Notes: generated by a model from the letters alone, not told the origin. Shown: positions 52,549-63,099, counted from the first letter of the stretch. The stretch: DNA of 64,000 bases from Thauera aminoaromatica S2 (GCF_000310185.1 NZ_AMXD01000001.1:105415-169414); one strand, 5' to 3'. Numbers and translations are program-made.

Positions 52549-53828
52549 TCGGCAGCGTGCTCATCGGCCTTTTCCTGCTCGCACTGCTCGCGGGCATGCC
52601 GCTTGCCACCGGCCTGGGCGTGGCCAGCATCGCCGTGCTCGCGATGGCCGGCTTCGACCAGCTCGCGGTGCCGACCAACATCTACGCCGGCATCGCCAAG
52701 TACCCGCTGCTGGCGATCCCGATGTTCATCCTCGCCGGCATGATCTTCGAGCGCTCCGGCGTGGCCATCCGCCTGGTGCGCTTCGTCACCGCGATCGTGG
52801 GCGAATGGACCGGCTCGCTGGCGGTGGTGGCGGTGCTGGTGTCGATGCTGCTCGGTGGCATCTCCGGTTCGGGCCCGGCGGATGCCGCAGCGGTGGCGGC
52901 GGTGATGCTGCCGTCGATGATCGCGCGCGGCTACCCGAAGGGCTTCTCGGCGGGCCTGATCGCCGCCTCGGGTTCGACCGCGATCGTGATCCCGCCCTCG
53001 GTGGCCTTCATCGTCTACAGCGTGATGGTGCCGGCGGCGACCGTGCCGGCGCTGTTCGCCGCGGGCCTGTTCCCCGGCATCGTCGCCGCACTGTGCCTGC
53101 TCGTGCCGGCGATCGTGATCAGCCGCAAGTACGGCTTCGGCCGCGACTACAAGGCCGCGCGCCCGCCGCTCGGCAAGAGCTTCATCGAGGCGATCTGGGG
53201 CCTGCTGGCGCCGGTGATCATCCTCGGCGGCCTGCGCACCGGCATCTTCACGCCCACCGAGGCGGCGGTGGTGGCGGTGGCCTACGGCATCTTCGTCGGC
53301 ATGGTGGTGTATCGCAGCATCAGCTTCAGGGGCCTGTTCCGCGTGCTGGTCGAGGCCGGCGAGCTGTCGGCGGTGGTGCTGATGATCATCGGCATCGCCT
53401 CGGTATTCGCCTGGGCGGGCAACACGCTGGGCATCTTCGACGCCGCGGCGAAGGCGCTGGTCGGCCTGCACTCCAGTGAATGGCTGATGCTGCTGTCGAT
53501 CAACCTGCTGCTGCTCGCGGCGGGGATGTTCCTCGACGCGATCTCGATCTTCCTGATCCTGCTGCCGCTGCTGGTGCCGATCGCGGTGGCGATGGGCTGG
53601 GACCTGGTGTGGTTCGGGGTGATGATGACGATCAACCTCGCCATCGGCCAGTTCACCCCGCCGATGGCGATCTCCCTGATGATCACCTCGCGCATCGCCG
53701 GGATCGGCATGGAGGAGACCTTCAAGTGGGTGATCTGGCTGGTGCTGGCGATGGGTGCCGGGCTGACGCTGATGATCGTGTTCCCGCAGCTCGCGCTGTG
53801 GCTGCCGGGGAAGCTCGGCTACCTGTAA
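52545..53828 (+). CDS. dctM: TRAP transporter large permease DctM
   Basis: 427 residues with about a dozen membrane helices and the DctM pattern (MFILAGMIFERSGVAIRLVRF, GGISGSGPADAAAVAAVMLPSM, GSTAIVIPPSVAFIVYS, FTPPMAISLMITSR). It drives uptake with the Na+ gradient. Start ATG 52545; open frame reaches 52464 inside dctQ. It ends the operon, before a large palindrome. Confidence 0.93.
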   Translation: MIGSVLIGLFLLALLAGMPLATGLGVASIAVLAMAGFDQLAVPTNIYAGIAKYPLLAIPMFILAGMIFERSGVAIRLVRFVTAIVGEWTGSLAVVAVLVSMLLGGISGSGPADAAAVAAVMLPSMIARGYPKGFSAGLIAASGSTAIVIPPSVAFIVYSVMVPAATVPALFAAGLFPGIVAALCLLVPAIVISRKYGFGRDYKAARPPLGKSFIEAIWGLLAPVIILGGLRTGIFTPTEAAVVAVAYGIFVGMVVYRSISFRGLFRVLVEAGELSAVVLMIIGIASVFAWAGNTLGIFDAAAKALVGLHSSEWLMLLSINLLLLAAGMFLDAISIFLILLPLLVPIAVAMGWDLVWFGVMMTINLAIGQFTPPMAISLMITSRIAGIGMEETFKWVIWLVLAMGAGLTLMIVFPQLALWLPGKLGYL

Positions 53829-53841
53829 GGCCCGGATTCAG

Positions 53842-53894
53842 TGGGGTTGGACTCGATCGGTCGCCGACCGGGACGATCATCGAGTCCGACCCCA
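53842..53894. terminator. 53-nt palindrome between converging genes
   Basis: TGGGGTTGGACTCGAT (53842-53857) pairs, with one mismatch, with 53879-53894; an inner CGGTCG/CGACCG stem adds to it. It lies between the dctM stop and the end of the convergent DUF995 gene and could end both transcripts, though there is no U-run. It may be a second class of genome repeat. Confidence 0.55.
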
Positions 53895-53901
53895 TTGATT
53901 C

Positions 53902-54303
53902 TCAGAGCTTGTAGGGATTGCCCTGCTCGATCTTGAAGCGGCCAGCGTAGTTGCCGCCGTCGAAATAGCGGATTTCGCCGTCCGCCTCGTACAGCCGCGC
54001 GCAGCGCCGCTCGCCGCCGCGCCAGGAGGTCCAATGGTTGCAGTGCTGGCCGTCGGCGGTGACGTCCCACTTGCCGGTGTCGCTGCTGTTGCCGCTCTTG
54101 CCGCGCGTGGTGCCGTCGGGGGCGTTGTAGATCATGAAGCCGCTGCCGGACGCGGTGGTGCCGGTTGCAGTGTTGCCGGACAGCAGGGTGCGGACCTTCG
54201 CCGCGTCGAGCGGCTTCATGCCCTTGTCGGCAAGTTCTTTCTCGGTGGATGCGCAGGCACTCAGCAGCAGTGCCGCCGCCGCGCAGGCGAGCAGTCTGTT
54301 CAT
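53902..54303 (-). CDS. DUF995 lipoprotein
   Basis: 133 residues with lipobox (LLLSACAS, Cys17) and a DUF995-type domain (TLLSGNTATGTTASGSGFMIYNAPDGTTRGKSG... GKWDVTADGQHCNHWTSWRGGERRCARLYEADGEIRYF). Its two Cys pairs suggest disulphides. Function unknown. Start ATG 54303. It is convergent with dctM and alone. Confidence 0.78.
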   Translation of the reverse strand: MNRLLACAAAALLLSACASTEKELADKGMKPLDAAKVRTLLSGNTATGTTASGSGFMIYNAPDGTTRGKSGNSSDTGKWDVTADGQHCNHWTSWRGGERRCARLYEADGEIRYFDGGNYAGRFKIEQGNPYKL

Positions 54304-54431
54304 TTGGGTCTCCGTCGGGACGTTGTTGTGGTCCTTTGCCGTTGCGCGGCGCGAGAGCAGTGCGCCGCTATGACTGGTCTAGGACTTGGTCATGCGTTCG
54401 TCAAGCCGAGGGGATGCCTGGTGCCGGAAGC

Positions 54432-55055
54432 TCAGCCCGGCTGGTCGAGCAGATCGTTGATGGCGAGCTGGATGCGCTGCGCCACGTGCTTGCGGTCGAG
54501 CTCGGGGTTGCGGATCGTGCGCAGCAGCAGGCCTTCGAACAGGGCTGCGAGCACTTCGACCATGTCGGCAGTTGCTTCCGGCGTGTCGTCGTGGCCGGCG
54601 GCGCTGCGGATGGCGCGGATGGTGACCATCAGTTCGCGCCGACAGGTGGCGTCGGCCTCGCGGACGATCTGCGCCACGTGTGAGTTGCGCGCGGCCTCGG
54701 CGACGATCTCCACCTTCAGCGCTGCGCTGTCGGGGTCGAGCTGATCCAGCACGCCTTCGGCGGCGCGTTCGATCAAGGCATGGCGTACGTTGCAGGCGGC
54801 GCGCAGCTCGGCGGTCAGGGTCAGCAGGGTTTCAAGATCCTGCGCCACGATCGCGGCGATGATCGCCTCCTTGTTCTCGAAGTAGTGGTAGATATGGCCG
54901 GCGCTCATGCCCGCGATCTTCGAGATCCGTGCGATGCTGGCGCCATGAAAGCCGTGCTCGCGGAAGCACTGCGCGGCGGCGGCGAGGATCTGCTGGCGAC
55001 GGGCGGTGGCGCGCGAGGCTTCGGTAGTGTGGGGCGTGGGGTCCGTGATCTGCAT
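54432..55055 (-). CDS. TetR-family repressor of the RND pump
   Basis: 207 residues. N-terminal HTH (about 18-64; ILAAAAQCFREHGFHGASIARISKIAGMSAGHIYHYFENKE) and a helical ligand domain. It is divergent from an AcrAB-OprM-type operon, the classic AcrR arrangement, and the 198-bp gap holds a palindromic site. It should release the operon when a toxic compound binds. Start ATG 55055. Confidence 0.9.
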   Translation of the reverse strand: MQITDPTPHTTEASRATARRQQILAAAAQCFREHGFHGASIARISKIAGMSAGHIYHYFENKEAIIAAIVAQDLETLLTLTAELRAACNVRHALIERAAEGVLDQLDPDSAALKVEIVAEAARNSHVAQIVREADATCRRELMVTIRAIRSAAGHDDTPEATADMVEVLAALFEGLLLRTIRNPELDRKHVAQRIQLAINDLLDQPG

Positions 55056-55147
55056 GCTGCTCCGGTCAGGCCTTCACTCCCGCCGGCGATGAACCACCGG
55101 GGCGGGACGATGTCCTTAAAAATCTTGCGATGCAGCAAACCATAACA

Positions 55148-55181
55148 TAGAATGAGCGTTCGATCTAGAATAACCATTCTA
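55148..55181. promoter_or_regulatory. Palindromic operator in the TetR/RND divergent gap
   Basis: TAGAATG (55148-55154) and CATTCTA (55175-55181) form an inverted repeat, and GAATGAGCGTTC (55151-55162) inside has the form of TetR-type half-sites; CTAATGAGCGG repeats at 55179-55189. Site inferred from position and symmetry. Confidence 0.55.
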
Positions 55182-55253
55182 ATGAGCGGGATGTCGGCCA
55201 GCGATCAACAGTCGCACGCCGGTGTCGTCGTTTCTCGCGTTCACGAGGCTCCA

Positions 55254-56450
55254 ATGAAGACAAGCTCCCAACCCCTTTTCAGGTCCGCGGCTGCGGTGGC
55301 GCTGAGCGCCCTGGTCCTGGCCGCCTGCAGCGGAGGCAAGGAACAACAGGGCGGCGCGCCGGGCGCCGGGGCGCCGCCGCAGGCGCCGGCGGTGACCGTG
55401 ATGACGGTCGCCAGCGGCAGCGTGCCGATGGTGACCGAGCTGCCCGGCCGCACCACGCCCTATCTGATCGCCGAGCTGCGCCCGCAAGTCACCGGCATCC
55501 TCACCCAGCGCGCCTTCGACGAGGGCAGCGAGGTCAAGGCCGGGCAGGTGCTCTACCGCATCGACGACGCCCCCTACCAGGCTGCCCACGACAGCGCCAA
55601 GGCGGCGCTCGCCCGTGCCGAGGCCAATGCCCAGGTCGCGCGCATCAAGGCCGAACGCCACGCCGGGCTGGTCAAGATCGACGCTGTCAGCAAGCAGGCC
55701 AACGACGACACCCAGGCCGCGCTGAAGCAGGCCCAGGCCGAGGTCGCCGCGGCGAAGGCGGCGCTCGACAAGGCGCGCATCGACCTCGACTACACCCGCC
55801 TCAAGTCGCCGATCTCCGGGCGCATCGGACGCTCGGCGGTGACGCCGGGCGCGCTGGTCACCGCCAACCAGACGCAGGCGCTCGCCACCGTGCAGCAGCT
55901 CGACCCGATCTACGTCGACCTCACCCAGTCCAGCGCAGACATGCTGCGCCTGCGCGGCGAGATCGCCGCCGGCCGCCTGCAGGCGGGCGCCAAGGGCGAG
56001 GTGCCGGTTAAGCTGATCCTCGAGGACGGCAGCGAGTACGCCGCCGAAGGCCGCCTGGCGCTGTCCGAAGTGACGGTGGATGAAGGCACCGGCAGCGTGA
56101 CCCTGCGCGCGCAGTTCTCCAACGCCGACGGCATGCTGCTGCCGGGCATGTACGTGCGCGCTCGTTTGCCGCAGGGCACGCGCAGCGACGCGATCCTGGT
56201 GCCGCACAAGGCGCTCAGCCGCGACCCGCTCGGCAACGCGCTGGTGATGGCGGTCGATGCCGAGAGCAAGGTGGTTGCGCGTCCGGTGCAGGTCGCGCAG
56301 TCGCTGGGCGAGAACTGGGTGGTGACCAGCGGCGTGAAGGCCGGCGAGCGCATCATCATCGAGGGCCTGCAGAAGGTCCGCCCCGGCGTTGCCGTGCAGG
56401 CCGAGGAGGCGGGTGCAGCCCCGGCCGCTCCGGCCGCCGCGGCGCAGTGA
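55254..56450 (+). CDS. acrA: RND efflux membrane-fusion lipoprotein (AcrA/MexA type)
   Basis: 398 residues with lipobox (LSALVLAACSGG, Cys24), a lipoyl domain, a coiled-coil hairpin (about 100-170; KAALARAEANAQVARIKAE...) and beta-barrel domain (SPISGRIGRSAVTPGALV). It bridges the inner-membrane pump and the OprM-type channel. Start ATG 55254; upstream frame to 55152 spans the operator. The pump gene begins 12 bp later. Confidence 0.93.
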   Translation: MKTSSQPLFRSAAAVALSALVLAACSGGKEQQGGAPGAGAPPQAPAVTVMTVASGSVPMVTELPGRTTPYLIAELRPQVTGILTQRAFDEGSEVKAGQVLYRIDDAPYQAAHDSAKAALARAEANAQVARIKAERHAGLVKIDAVSKQANDDTQAALKQAQAEVAAAKAALDKARIDLDYTRLKSPISGRIGRSAVTPGALVTANQTQALATVQQLDPIYVDLTQSSADMLRLRGEIAAGRLQAGAKGEVPVKLILEDGSEYAAEGRLALSEVTVDEGTGSVTLRAQFSNADGMLLPGMYVRARLPQGTRSDAILVPHKALSRDPLGNALVMAVDAESKVVARPVQVAQSLGENWVVTSGVKAGERIIIEGLQKVRPGVAVQAEEAGAAPAAPAAAAQ

Positions 56451-56461
56451 GGTAGCCGACC

Positions 56462-59400
56462 ATGGCCCGTTTCTTCATCGACCGACCCATCTTCGCGTGG
56501 GTCATCGCCATCGTCATCATGCTGGCGGGCGCCCTGTCCATCCAGCAGCTGCCGGTGTCCCAGTACCCGTCGATCGCGCCGCCGGCGATCGTCATCAACG
56601 CCAAGTACCCCGGCGCCTCCGCCAAGGCGGTGGAAGACTCGGTGACGCAGATCATCGAGCAGAAGCTCACCGGCCTCGACGGCCTGCTGTACATGCAGTC
56701 GACCAGCGACGCCTACGGCAACGCCTCGACCACGCTCACCTTCTCCGCCGACACCGACCCGGACATCGCCCAGGTGCAGGTGCAGAACAAGATGCAGACC
56801 TCGCTGCCGCTGCTGCCGCAGGCCGTGCAGCAGCAGGGGGTGACGGTCGCCAAGTCGGCGATGAACTTCCTGATGGTGGTCGGCTTCGTGTCGGCGGACA
56901 ACTCGATGACCGGCACCGACCTGTCCGACTTCCTGGTGTCCTCGGTGCAGGACCCGCTGTCGCGCGTGGATGGCGTGGGCGAGGTGCAGGTCTTCGGCGC
57001 GCAGTACGCGATGCGCGTGTGGATCGACCCCGCCAGGCTCACCAACTACCGCCTCACCCCGGGTGACGTGCGCGCCGCGCTGATGGCGCAGAACACCCAG
57101 GTCTCGGCCGGCCAGCTCGGCGGCACGCCGGCGCTGCCAGGCCAGGGCTTCACTGCCACCATCACCGCGCAGAGCCGCCTGCAGACCGTGCAGGAGTTCG
57201 AGGACATCCTGCTGCGCAGCAGCACCCAGGGCGGCGAGGTGCGCCTGAAGGACGTCGCCCGCGTCGAGATCGGCGCCGAGAACTACGGCACCGTCGCGCG
57301 CTTCAACGGCCAGCCCGCAGCCGGCGTAGGCATCCGCCTCGCCTCGGGCGCGAATGCGCTCGACACGGCGACCGCGGTGCGCACCCGGCTCGACGAGATG
57401 AAGCGCTACTTCCCCGAAGGCGTCGAGTACGTCGTGCCGTACGACACCACGCCCTTCGTCAAGATCTCGATCGAGTCGGTGGTGATGACGCTGATCGAGG
57501 CGGTGGTGCTGGTCTTCCTGGTGATGTACCTGTTCCTGCAGAACTTCCGCGCCACGCTGATCCCCACCATGGCGATCCCGGTGGTGCTGCTCGGCACCTT
57601 CGGCCTGATGGCGGCCTTCGGCTTCTCGATCAACACGCTCACCATGTTCGGCATGGTGCTGGCGATCGGCCTGCTGGTGGACGACGCCATCGTGGTGGTC
57701 GAGAACGTCGAGCGCGTGATGAGCGAGGAGGGCCTGCCGCCCAAGGAGGCCACCAAGCGCTCGATGGACCAGATCACCAGCGCGCTGGTCGGCATCGGCC
57801 TGGTGCTGTCGGCGGTGTTCGTGCCGATGGCCTTCTTCGGCGGCTCGACCGGCGTGATCTACCGCCAGTTCTCGATCACCATCGTGTCGGCGATGGGCCT
57901 GTCGGTGCTGGTGGCCATCGTGTTCACCCCGGCGCTGTGCGCCACCATGCTCAAGCCGGTGCAAAAGGGCCACGAGCATGGCGAAGGTGGCCTGTTCGGC
58001 CGGTTCTTCCACTGGTTCAACCTCAAGTTCCACAACGGCACCCAGCGCTACGAGCGCAGCGTGGGCGGCATCCTCAAGCGCAGCGTGCGCTTCCTCGCCA
58101 TCTACCTCGCCATCGTCGCGGTGCTCGGCCTGCTCTTCGTGCGCATGCCGACCTCCTTCCTGCCCGAGGAAGACCAGGGCGTGATGTTCAACCAGGTCAT
58201 GCTGCCCGCCGGCGCCACCCAGGAGCGCACGCTCGAGGTGCTGAAGAAGGTCGAGGACCACTTCCTCGAGAACGAGAAGGACACCGTGCGCGCCATCTTC
58301 ACCGTCGCCGGCTTCTCCTTCGGCGGCAGCGGCCAGCACATGGGCATCGGCTTCGTGAACCTGAAGCACTGGGACGAGCGCAGCGCGCCCGGCCAGGACG
58401 TCAAGTCGATCGCCGGGCGCGCGATGGGCGCGTTCGCGCAGATCCGCGAGGCCATGGTGTTCGCCTTCGTGCCGCCGGCGGTGATCGAACTCGGCACCTC
58501 GGGTGGCTTCACCGTGCAGATGCAGGACCGCTCCGGCCTCGGCCACGAGGCCCTGCTGGCCGCGCGCAACCAGTTCCTCGGCATGGCGGCGCAGGACAAG
58601 CGCCTGGTCGGCGTGCGTCCGAACGGCCAGGAAGACATGCCCGAGCTGCAGCTCGACATCGACCACGCCAAGGCCGGCGCGCTCGGGCTGTCGGTCGCCG
58701 ACATCAACGACACCTTGTCGACCGCCTGGGGTGGCAGCTACATCAACGACTTCCTCGATCGCGGCCGCATCAAGAAGGTCTACCTGCAGGGCGACGATCA
58801 CGCGCGCATGACGCCCGAGGACCTCGACAAGTGGTACGTGCGCAACAGGACGGGCGACATGGTGCCGTTCTCGGCCTTCGCCACCGCACGGTGGACCTAC
58901 GGCTCGCCGCGCCTGGAGCGCTTCAACGGCCAGCCGTCGATGGAGTTGCTCGGCCAGGCCGCGCCCGGGCTGTCGTCCGGCGAGGCGATGCAGGCGGTCG
59001 AGGACATCATGGCGAAGATGCCGCCGGGCATCGGCTACGACTGGTCGGGCACCTCGTATGAGGAGCGCCGCAGCGGCTCGCAGGCGCCGGCGCTGTACGC
59101 GCTGTCGCTGCTGGTGGTGTTCCTGTGCCTGGCGGCGCTGTACGAGAGCTGGTCGGTGCCGTTCGCGGTGATGCTGGTGGTGCCGCTCGGCGTGCTCGGC
59201 GCGCTGCTCGCCGCCACCGGGCGCGGGCTGTCGAACGACGTGTATTTCCAGGTCGGCCTGCTCGCCACCATCGGCCTGTCGTCGAAGAACGCGATCCTGA
59301 TCGTGGAGTTCGCCAAGGCGCAGATGGAGGAGGGCAAGGACCTGATCTCCGCCACGCTGACCGCGGTCCGCATGCGTCTGCGCCCGATCATCATGACCTC

Positions 59401-59617
59401 GCTCGCCTTTGGCTTCGGCGTGCTGCCGCTGGCGATCGCCACCGGCGCCGGCGCCGGCAGCCAGAACGCGATCGGCACCGGCGTGCTCGGCGGCACCATC
59501 GCCGCGACGCTGCTCGGCCTGTTCTTCGTGCCGCTGTTTTATGTCGCGATCAAGCGCGTTTTCCCGGACAAGCCCAAGGGTGAGGCCGTGGCGCCGATCG
59601 CCCAGGAGGGACGTTGA
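56462..59617 (+). CDS. acrB: RND multidrug pump (AcrB/MexB type, HAE1)
   Basis: 1051 residues with twelve membrane helices. The proton-relay Asp pair in [18 protein letters not shown], the Lys in [13 protein letters not shown] and the HAE1 N-terminus ([17 protein letters not shown]) identify an AcrB/MexB-type drug pump and not a metal pump. The phenylalanine-rich drug cleft could not be checked residue by residue. It ends 2 bp before the channel gene. Co-transcribed with acrA. Confidence 0.96.
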   Translation: MARFFIDRPIFAWVIAIVIMLAGALSIQQLPVSQYPSIAPPAIVINAKYPGASAKAVEDSVTQIIEQKLTGLDGLLYMQSTSDAYGNASTTLTFSADTDPDIAQVQVQNKMQTSLPLLPQAVQQQGVTVAKSAMNFLMVVGFVSADNSMTGTDLSDFLVSSVQDPLSRVDGVGEVQVFGAQYAMRVWIDPARLTNYRLTPGDVRAALMAQNTQVSAGQLGGTPALPGQGFTATITAQSRLQTVQEFEDILLRSSTQGGEVRLKDVARVEIGAENYGTVARFNGQPAAGVGIRLASGANALDTATAVRTRLDEMKRYFPEGVEYVVPYDTTPFVKISIESVVMTLIEAVVLVFLVMYLFLQNFRATLIPTMAIPVVLLGTFGLMAAFGFSINTLTMFGMVLAIGLLVDDAIVVVENVERVMSEEGLPPKEATKRSMDQITSALVGIGLVLSAVFVPMAFFGGSTGVIYRQFSITIVSAMGLSVLVAIVFTPALCATMLKPVQKGHEHGEGGLFGRFFHWFNLKFHNGTQRYERSVGGILKRSVRFLAIYLAIVAVLGLLFVRMPTSFLPEEDQGVMFNQVMLPAGATQERTLEVLKKVEDHFLENEKDTVRAIFTVAGFSFGGSGQHMGIGFVNLKHWDERSAPGQDVKSIAGRAMGAFAQIREAMVFAFVPPAVIELGTSGGFTVQMQDRSGLGHEALLAARNQFLGMAAQDKRLVGVRPNGQEDMPELQLDIDHAKAGALGLSVADINDTLSTAWGGSYINDFLDRGRIKKVYLQGDDHARMTPEDLDKWYVRNRTGDMVPFSAFATARWTYGSPRLERFNGQPSMELLGQAAPGLSSGEAMQAVEDIMAKMPPGIGYDWSGTSYEERRSGSQAPALYALSLLVVFLCLAALYESWSVPFAVMLVVPLGVLGALLAATGRGLSNDVYFQVGLLATIGLSSKNAILIVEFAKAQMEEGKDLISATLTAVRMRLRPIIMTSLAFGFGVLPLAIATGAGAGSQNAIGTGVLGGTIAATLLGLFFVPLFYVAIKRVFPDKPKGEAVAPIAQEGR

Positions 59618-59618
59618 G

Positions 59619-61097
59619 ATGAAGACCCACGCAAAAGCCCTGCTCGTGCCGGATTCGGTGCCGGTGTCGAGCGTCCGTCGCGGGCGTGCAGCCACGCCGC
59701 TGCGCAGCCTGGTGGTGGCGCTCGCCGCCGCCACGCTAGGCGCCTGCTCGATGATCCCGGTGTTCGAGCGCCCCGCGGCGCCGGTGCCGGCGACCTTCCC
59801 GCAGGCGACGCCGACCGCGGCCCCGGTGGTGGCGCCCCTGGCCGACACCATCGCCTGGCGCGACTACTTCGCCGATCAGCGCCTGCGCGAGGTGATCGCG
59901 CTCGCACTCGAGAACAACCGCGACCTGCGCGTCGCCGCGCTCAACATCGAGCGCGCGCGCGCGCAGTACGGCATCCAGCAGGCGGACCTGTTCCCGTCGA
60001 TCGCGGTCAGCGGCGGGCAGAGTGCGCAGCGCGTGCCGGGCGACCTGAGCATGACGGGTGACTCCAACGTCAGCCGCCAGTACTCGGCCAACCTCGGCTT
60101 CGCCAGCTACGAGCTCGATTTCTTCGGCCGCGTCCGCAGCCTCGAGGAGCAGGCGCTGCAGAACTACCTCGCGACCGAGGAGGCTCGCCGCAGCGCGCAG
60201 ATCAGCCTGGTGGCCGAAGTCGCCAATGCCTGGCTTCGCCTGGCTGCAGACCGCGAACGCCTGGCGCTGGCGCACAACACCCGGCAGACCCGCCAGGCGT
60301 CGTTCGATCTCGTGCGGCGCAGCTTGGAGCTGGGGGCAGTGTCGGCGCTCGACGTGCATCAGGCCGAGACCCTGCTGCAGAGCGCGCGTGCCGATGCGGC
60401 ACGTTTCGAGACCGTGGTTGCGCAGGACCGCAACGTGCTCGCGCAACTGGTCGGCGGCGGTGTCCCGGACACGCTGTTGCCGGACGGGCTCGAGCAGGCG
60501 GTTGCGACGGTGGCGGAGCTCCCCGCCGGGGTGCCCTCCGAGGTGCTCACGCGCCGTCCCGACATCGTGCAGGCCGAACGTGCCCTGCTCGCGGCCAATG
60601 CCAGCATCGGCGCTGCGCGTGCAGCCTTCTTCCCGCGCATCACGCTCACCGCCAGCGCCGGCACCGCGAGCAGCACGCTCGATGGCCTGTTCGACGGCGG
60701 CTCGGGGGCGTGGAGTTTCGTGCCGCAGTTGCGCCTGCCGATCTTCGAGGCCGGCCGCCTCCAGGCCAGCCTGGATCTCGCCGAGATCCAGCGCGACATC
60801 AACGTCGCCCAGTACGAGAAGGCGATCCAGTCGGCGTTCAGGGAAGTGGCCGACGCCCTCGCCGAGCGCGCGACCGTCGCCGAGCGCATCGACGCCCGGC
60901 GCAAGCAGGTGGCGGCGACGCAGAACAGCTTCAAGCTGTCCGACGCCCGCTACCGCGGTGGCGTCGACAGCTACCTGAGCCTGCTCGACGCCCAGCGCAG
61001 CCTCTACGCAGCCGAACTGGAGCTGATCGGCGTGCGCCTCATCGAGGCGACCAACCGCGTCGAACTCTACAAGGCGCTCGGCGGCGGCTGGCAGTGA
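59619..61097 (+). CDS. OprM/TolC-type outer-membrane channel lipoprotein
   Basis: 492 residues. An unusually long N-terminal stretch precedes the lipobox (LVVALAAATLGACSMIP, Cys about 42), then two OEP repeats (AWRDYFADQRLREVIALALENNRDLRVAALNIERARAQYGIQ...). It is the third tripartite-channel protein in the window, but belongs to the drug pump by position. Start ATG 59619. The region between it and 61336 contains REP-type repeats. Confidence 0.92.
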   Translation: MKTHAKALLVPDSVPVSSVRRGRAATPLRSLVVALAAATLGACSMIPVFERPAAPVPATFPQATPTAAPVVAPLADTIAWRDYFADQRLREVIALALENNRDLRVAALNIERARAQYGIQQADLFPSIAVSGGQSAQRVPGDLSMTGDSNVSRQYSANLGFASYELDFFGRVRSLEEQALQNYLATEEARRSAQISLVAEVANAWLRLAADRERLALAHNTRQTRQASFDLVRRSLELGAVSALDVHQAETLLQSARADAARFETVVAQDRNVLAQLVGGGVPDTLLPDGLEQAVATVAELPAGVPSEVLTRRPDIVQAERALLAANASIGAARAAFFPRITLTASAGTASSTLDGLFDGGSGAWSFVPQLRLPIFEAGRLQASLDLAEIQRDINVAQYEKAIQSAFREVADALAERATVAERIDARRKQVAATQNSFKLSDARYRGGVDSYLSLLDAQRSLYAAELELIGVRLIEATNRVELYKALGGGWQ

Positions 61098-61201
61098 CCG
61101 CCCCTTCCCACCCACCGCGATCCGGCCGCCCGTAGGCGCGACGAGAGTCTCGACGCAGCGCCCATGTACTCGGCGGCGTCGGTTGCCATCTGCAGCGCCG
61201 T

Positions 61202-61275
61202 ATCGCGACTCGCGTCGCTCCTACAAGAAACACCGCGCTTGCAGTGGCGCCTGTAGGAGCGACGCAAGTCGCGAT
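61202..61275. repeat. REP-type palindrome (copy 2)
   Basis: 24-bp arms (61202-61225 with 61252-61275, one mismatch) share the CGACTTGCGTCG-type sequence of copy 1 at 50578 (here CGACTCGCGTCG on the left arm). A degenerate half-copy starts at about 61131 (GTAGGCGCGACGAGAGTC). It lies in the gap between the OprM-type and CobW-like genes. Confidence 0.8.
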
Positions 61276-61335
61276 CGGCGCTCGGGTTCGCGGCAGGCTT
61301 CTGATCGTCGGGTGCGCCGGCTACACTGCGGCGCC

Positions 61336-62469
61336 ATGAACATTCCCGCGCAATCCGCCGACGTCGACCGCCGCATTCCGGTGACCCTCCTCACCGGCTT
61401 CCTCGGTGCCGGCAAGACCACCCTGCTCAACCACCTGCTGCGCCAGCCGCAGATGGAGGGCAGCGCGGTGCTGATCAACGAGTTCGGCGCCGTCGGGGTC
61501 GACCACCATCTGGTGGAGAAGGTGGACGAGAGCCTGGTCGTGCTCGACTCGGGCTGCATCTGCTGCAGCGTGCAGGGCGACCTGGTGCGCGCGCTCAAGA
61601 GCCTCTTCATGCGTGCGCTGCGGCGCGAGCTGAAGGGCTTGCGCCGGGTGCTGATCGAGACCACCGGGCTCGCCGACCCCGCGCCGGTGATCCACACCCT
61701 GATGGCCGAGCCCTTCCTGTCCGAGCGCTACCGGCTCGACGGCGTGGTGACCGCGGTCGACCTCACCCATGCGCGCGAACAGCTCGCCCACCACAACGAG
61801 GCGGTGCGCCAGGTCGCGATGGCCGACCGCGTGCTGCTGACCAAGGGCGATCTGGCCGCCGACGCGATGCGCGCCGAGGTGGGTGCGCTGGTGGCCGCGC
61901 TCAACCCCGGCGCGCGCCAGATCGAGGTGGCGGGCGGGGAGGTGGGGCCGGAGGCGGTGTTCGGCTGCGGTCTGTACGACCCCGCTGGCAAGACCCCCGA
62001 CGTGGCCGCCTGGCTGGGCGAGGAGGCGGTGCGCGCCGCGCGTCGTGCGCCCGTTGCGCCGCTTTGGCGCAGGCCGGGCCGGAGCGGGGCCGGCGTTCAC
62101 TCTCTCACGGCCGCGGAGCAGGAGAACTCGCGCCACACCCCCGGCGTGAGCGCCTTCGTGCTCGTCTTCGACGAGCCGCTCGACTGGTTCGGCTTCTCCG
62201 ACGGGCTCGCCTTGCTGCTGCAGGTCTACGGCGGACGCATCCTGCGCATCAAGGGCCTGCTCAACGTCGCCGGCGACCCGCTGCCGCGGGTACTGCAGTG
62301 CGTGCAGCACAGCGTCTATCCGGCGAGCAGCCTGCCGGCCTGGCCGGATTCTGCGCCCTACGACGACCGCCGCAGCCGGCTGGTGTTCATCGTGCGCGAG
62401 CTCGCCGAGGACGAGGTGATCTCCATCCTGGGCAGCTTCACCGGGCAGCTGCCGCGCCGCGCGGACTGA
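61336..62469 (+). CDS. CobW/COG0523-family metallochaperone GTPase
   Basis: 377 residues. Walker A GFLGAGKTTLLNH (about 22), CICC metal motif (GCICCSVQGDL, about 74), G-domain motif ETTGLADP and a CobW C-terminal domain (about 270-370). COG0523 proteins insert or store Zn, Co or other metals. A His-rich insertion is absent. Start ATG 61336; upstream is a REP-type repeat. Which metal it handles cannot be said. Confidence 0.9.
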   Translation: MNIPAQSADVDRRIPVTLLTGFLGAGKTTLLNHLLRQPQMEGSAVLINEFGAVGVDHHLVEKVDESLVVLDSGCICCSVQGDLVRALKSLFMRALRRELKGLRRVLIETTGLADPAPVIHTLMAEPFLSERYRLDGVVTAVDLTHAREQLAHHNEAVRQVAMADRVLLTKGDLAADAMRAEVGALVAALNPGARQIEVAGGEVGPEAVFGCGLYDPAGKTPDVAAWLGEEAVRAARRAPVAPLWRRPGRSGAGVHSLTAAEQENSRHTPGVSAFVLVFDEPLDWFGFSDGLALLLQVYGGRILRIKGLLNVAGDPLPRVLQCVQHSVYPASSLPAWPDSAPYDDRRSRLVFIVRELAEDEVISILGSFTGQLPRRAD

Positions 62470-62548
62470 AGGGACGAATCCGCCGCCGCCCGCGTCCGAG
62501 CTCCGGTCCCGCCGCCTGCGTCGCGGTCCCGCGGCCGGCTCGGCTTAC

Positions 62549-63034
62549 TCAGTCGCAGCGCGCCTTGCACTCGGCGCCGCTGCAGTCCGCGGCCTCCACC
62601 ACGCACTCCGACTTGGTGCGATGCACGAGGCGGTGGTCGTTCTCGTAGTCGCAGATCACGCGGGTGAGCGTCTTGACGCGCTCGACGCTCAGCTTCTGTG
62701 CCTTCGAGGCCTTGATCGAGGCCGCGTCGACGTTGCAGGACAGGTAGCCGTCGAACTTGCCGCCCTCGGCCTCCCACAGTGCGACGTTCTTCACTTCCTT
62801 GTAGTTCTCGAAGCTCGCGCAGGTGAGCACGTCGCGGCCGTACAGGCGGGCGTTGTCGCTGCAGTAGCCGGTGTAGGTGTACTTGAGTTCGTCCTCGGTC
62901 GGGCAGGGCTGGACCTGGGTCGCCGTGGACAGCGTGGGGCAGGCGAGCGCTTCGGCGTGTGCGGCGGTGGCGCCGAGGCTGCCGGCGAGGACGAGGGCGA
63001 GGAGGGCGAGTCGGACCGTGGAAGTGTGCTGCAT
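62549..63034 (-). CDS. Cys-rich exported protein, unknown
   Basis: 161 residues with signal peptide (LALLALVLAGSLGATAAHAEA). Ten Cys, including CPTLSTATQVQPC, YCSDN, TCASF, YLSCN, VICDY and ECVV...DCSGAECKARC, suggest a disulphide-rich periplasmic protein. I recognise no family. The open frame extends upstream to 63607 but this overlaps the hemerythrin gene; ATG 63034 gives a normal signal peptide. It shares strand with the hemerythrin gene (65 bp gap). Confidence 0.7.
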   Translation of the reverse strand: MQHTSTVRLALLALVLAGSLGATAAHAEALACPTLSTATQVQPCPTEDELKYTYTGYCSDNARLYGRDVLTCASFENYKEVKNVALWEAEGGKFDGYLSCNVDAASIKASKAQKLSVERVKTLTRVICDYENDHRLVHRTKSECVVEAADCSGAECKARCD

Positions 63035-63099
63035 CGTCGTGTTTCCGGAAGGGTGAGTCGGGTTGCCTGTGGAGGAGTCTGAGGCCTGGCCTGCCGTTC

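Noticed and set aside
55910..59851. 1313-codon minus-strand frame across acrB
   Set aside because: Shadow of acrB; composition HH/RR/GD-rich, no domain.
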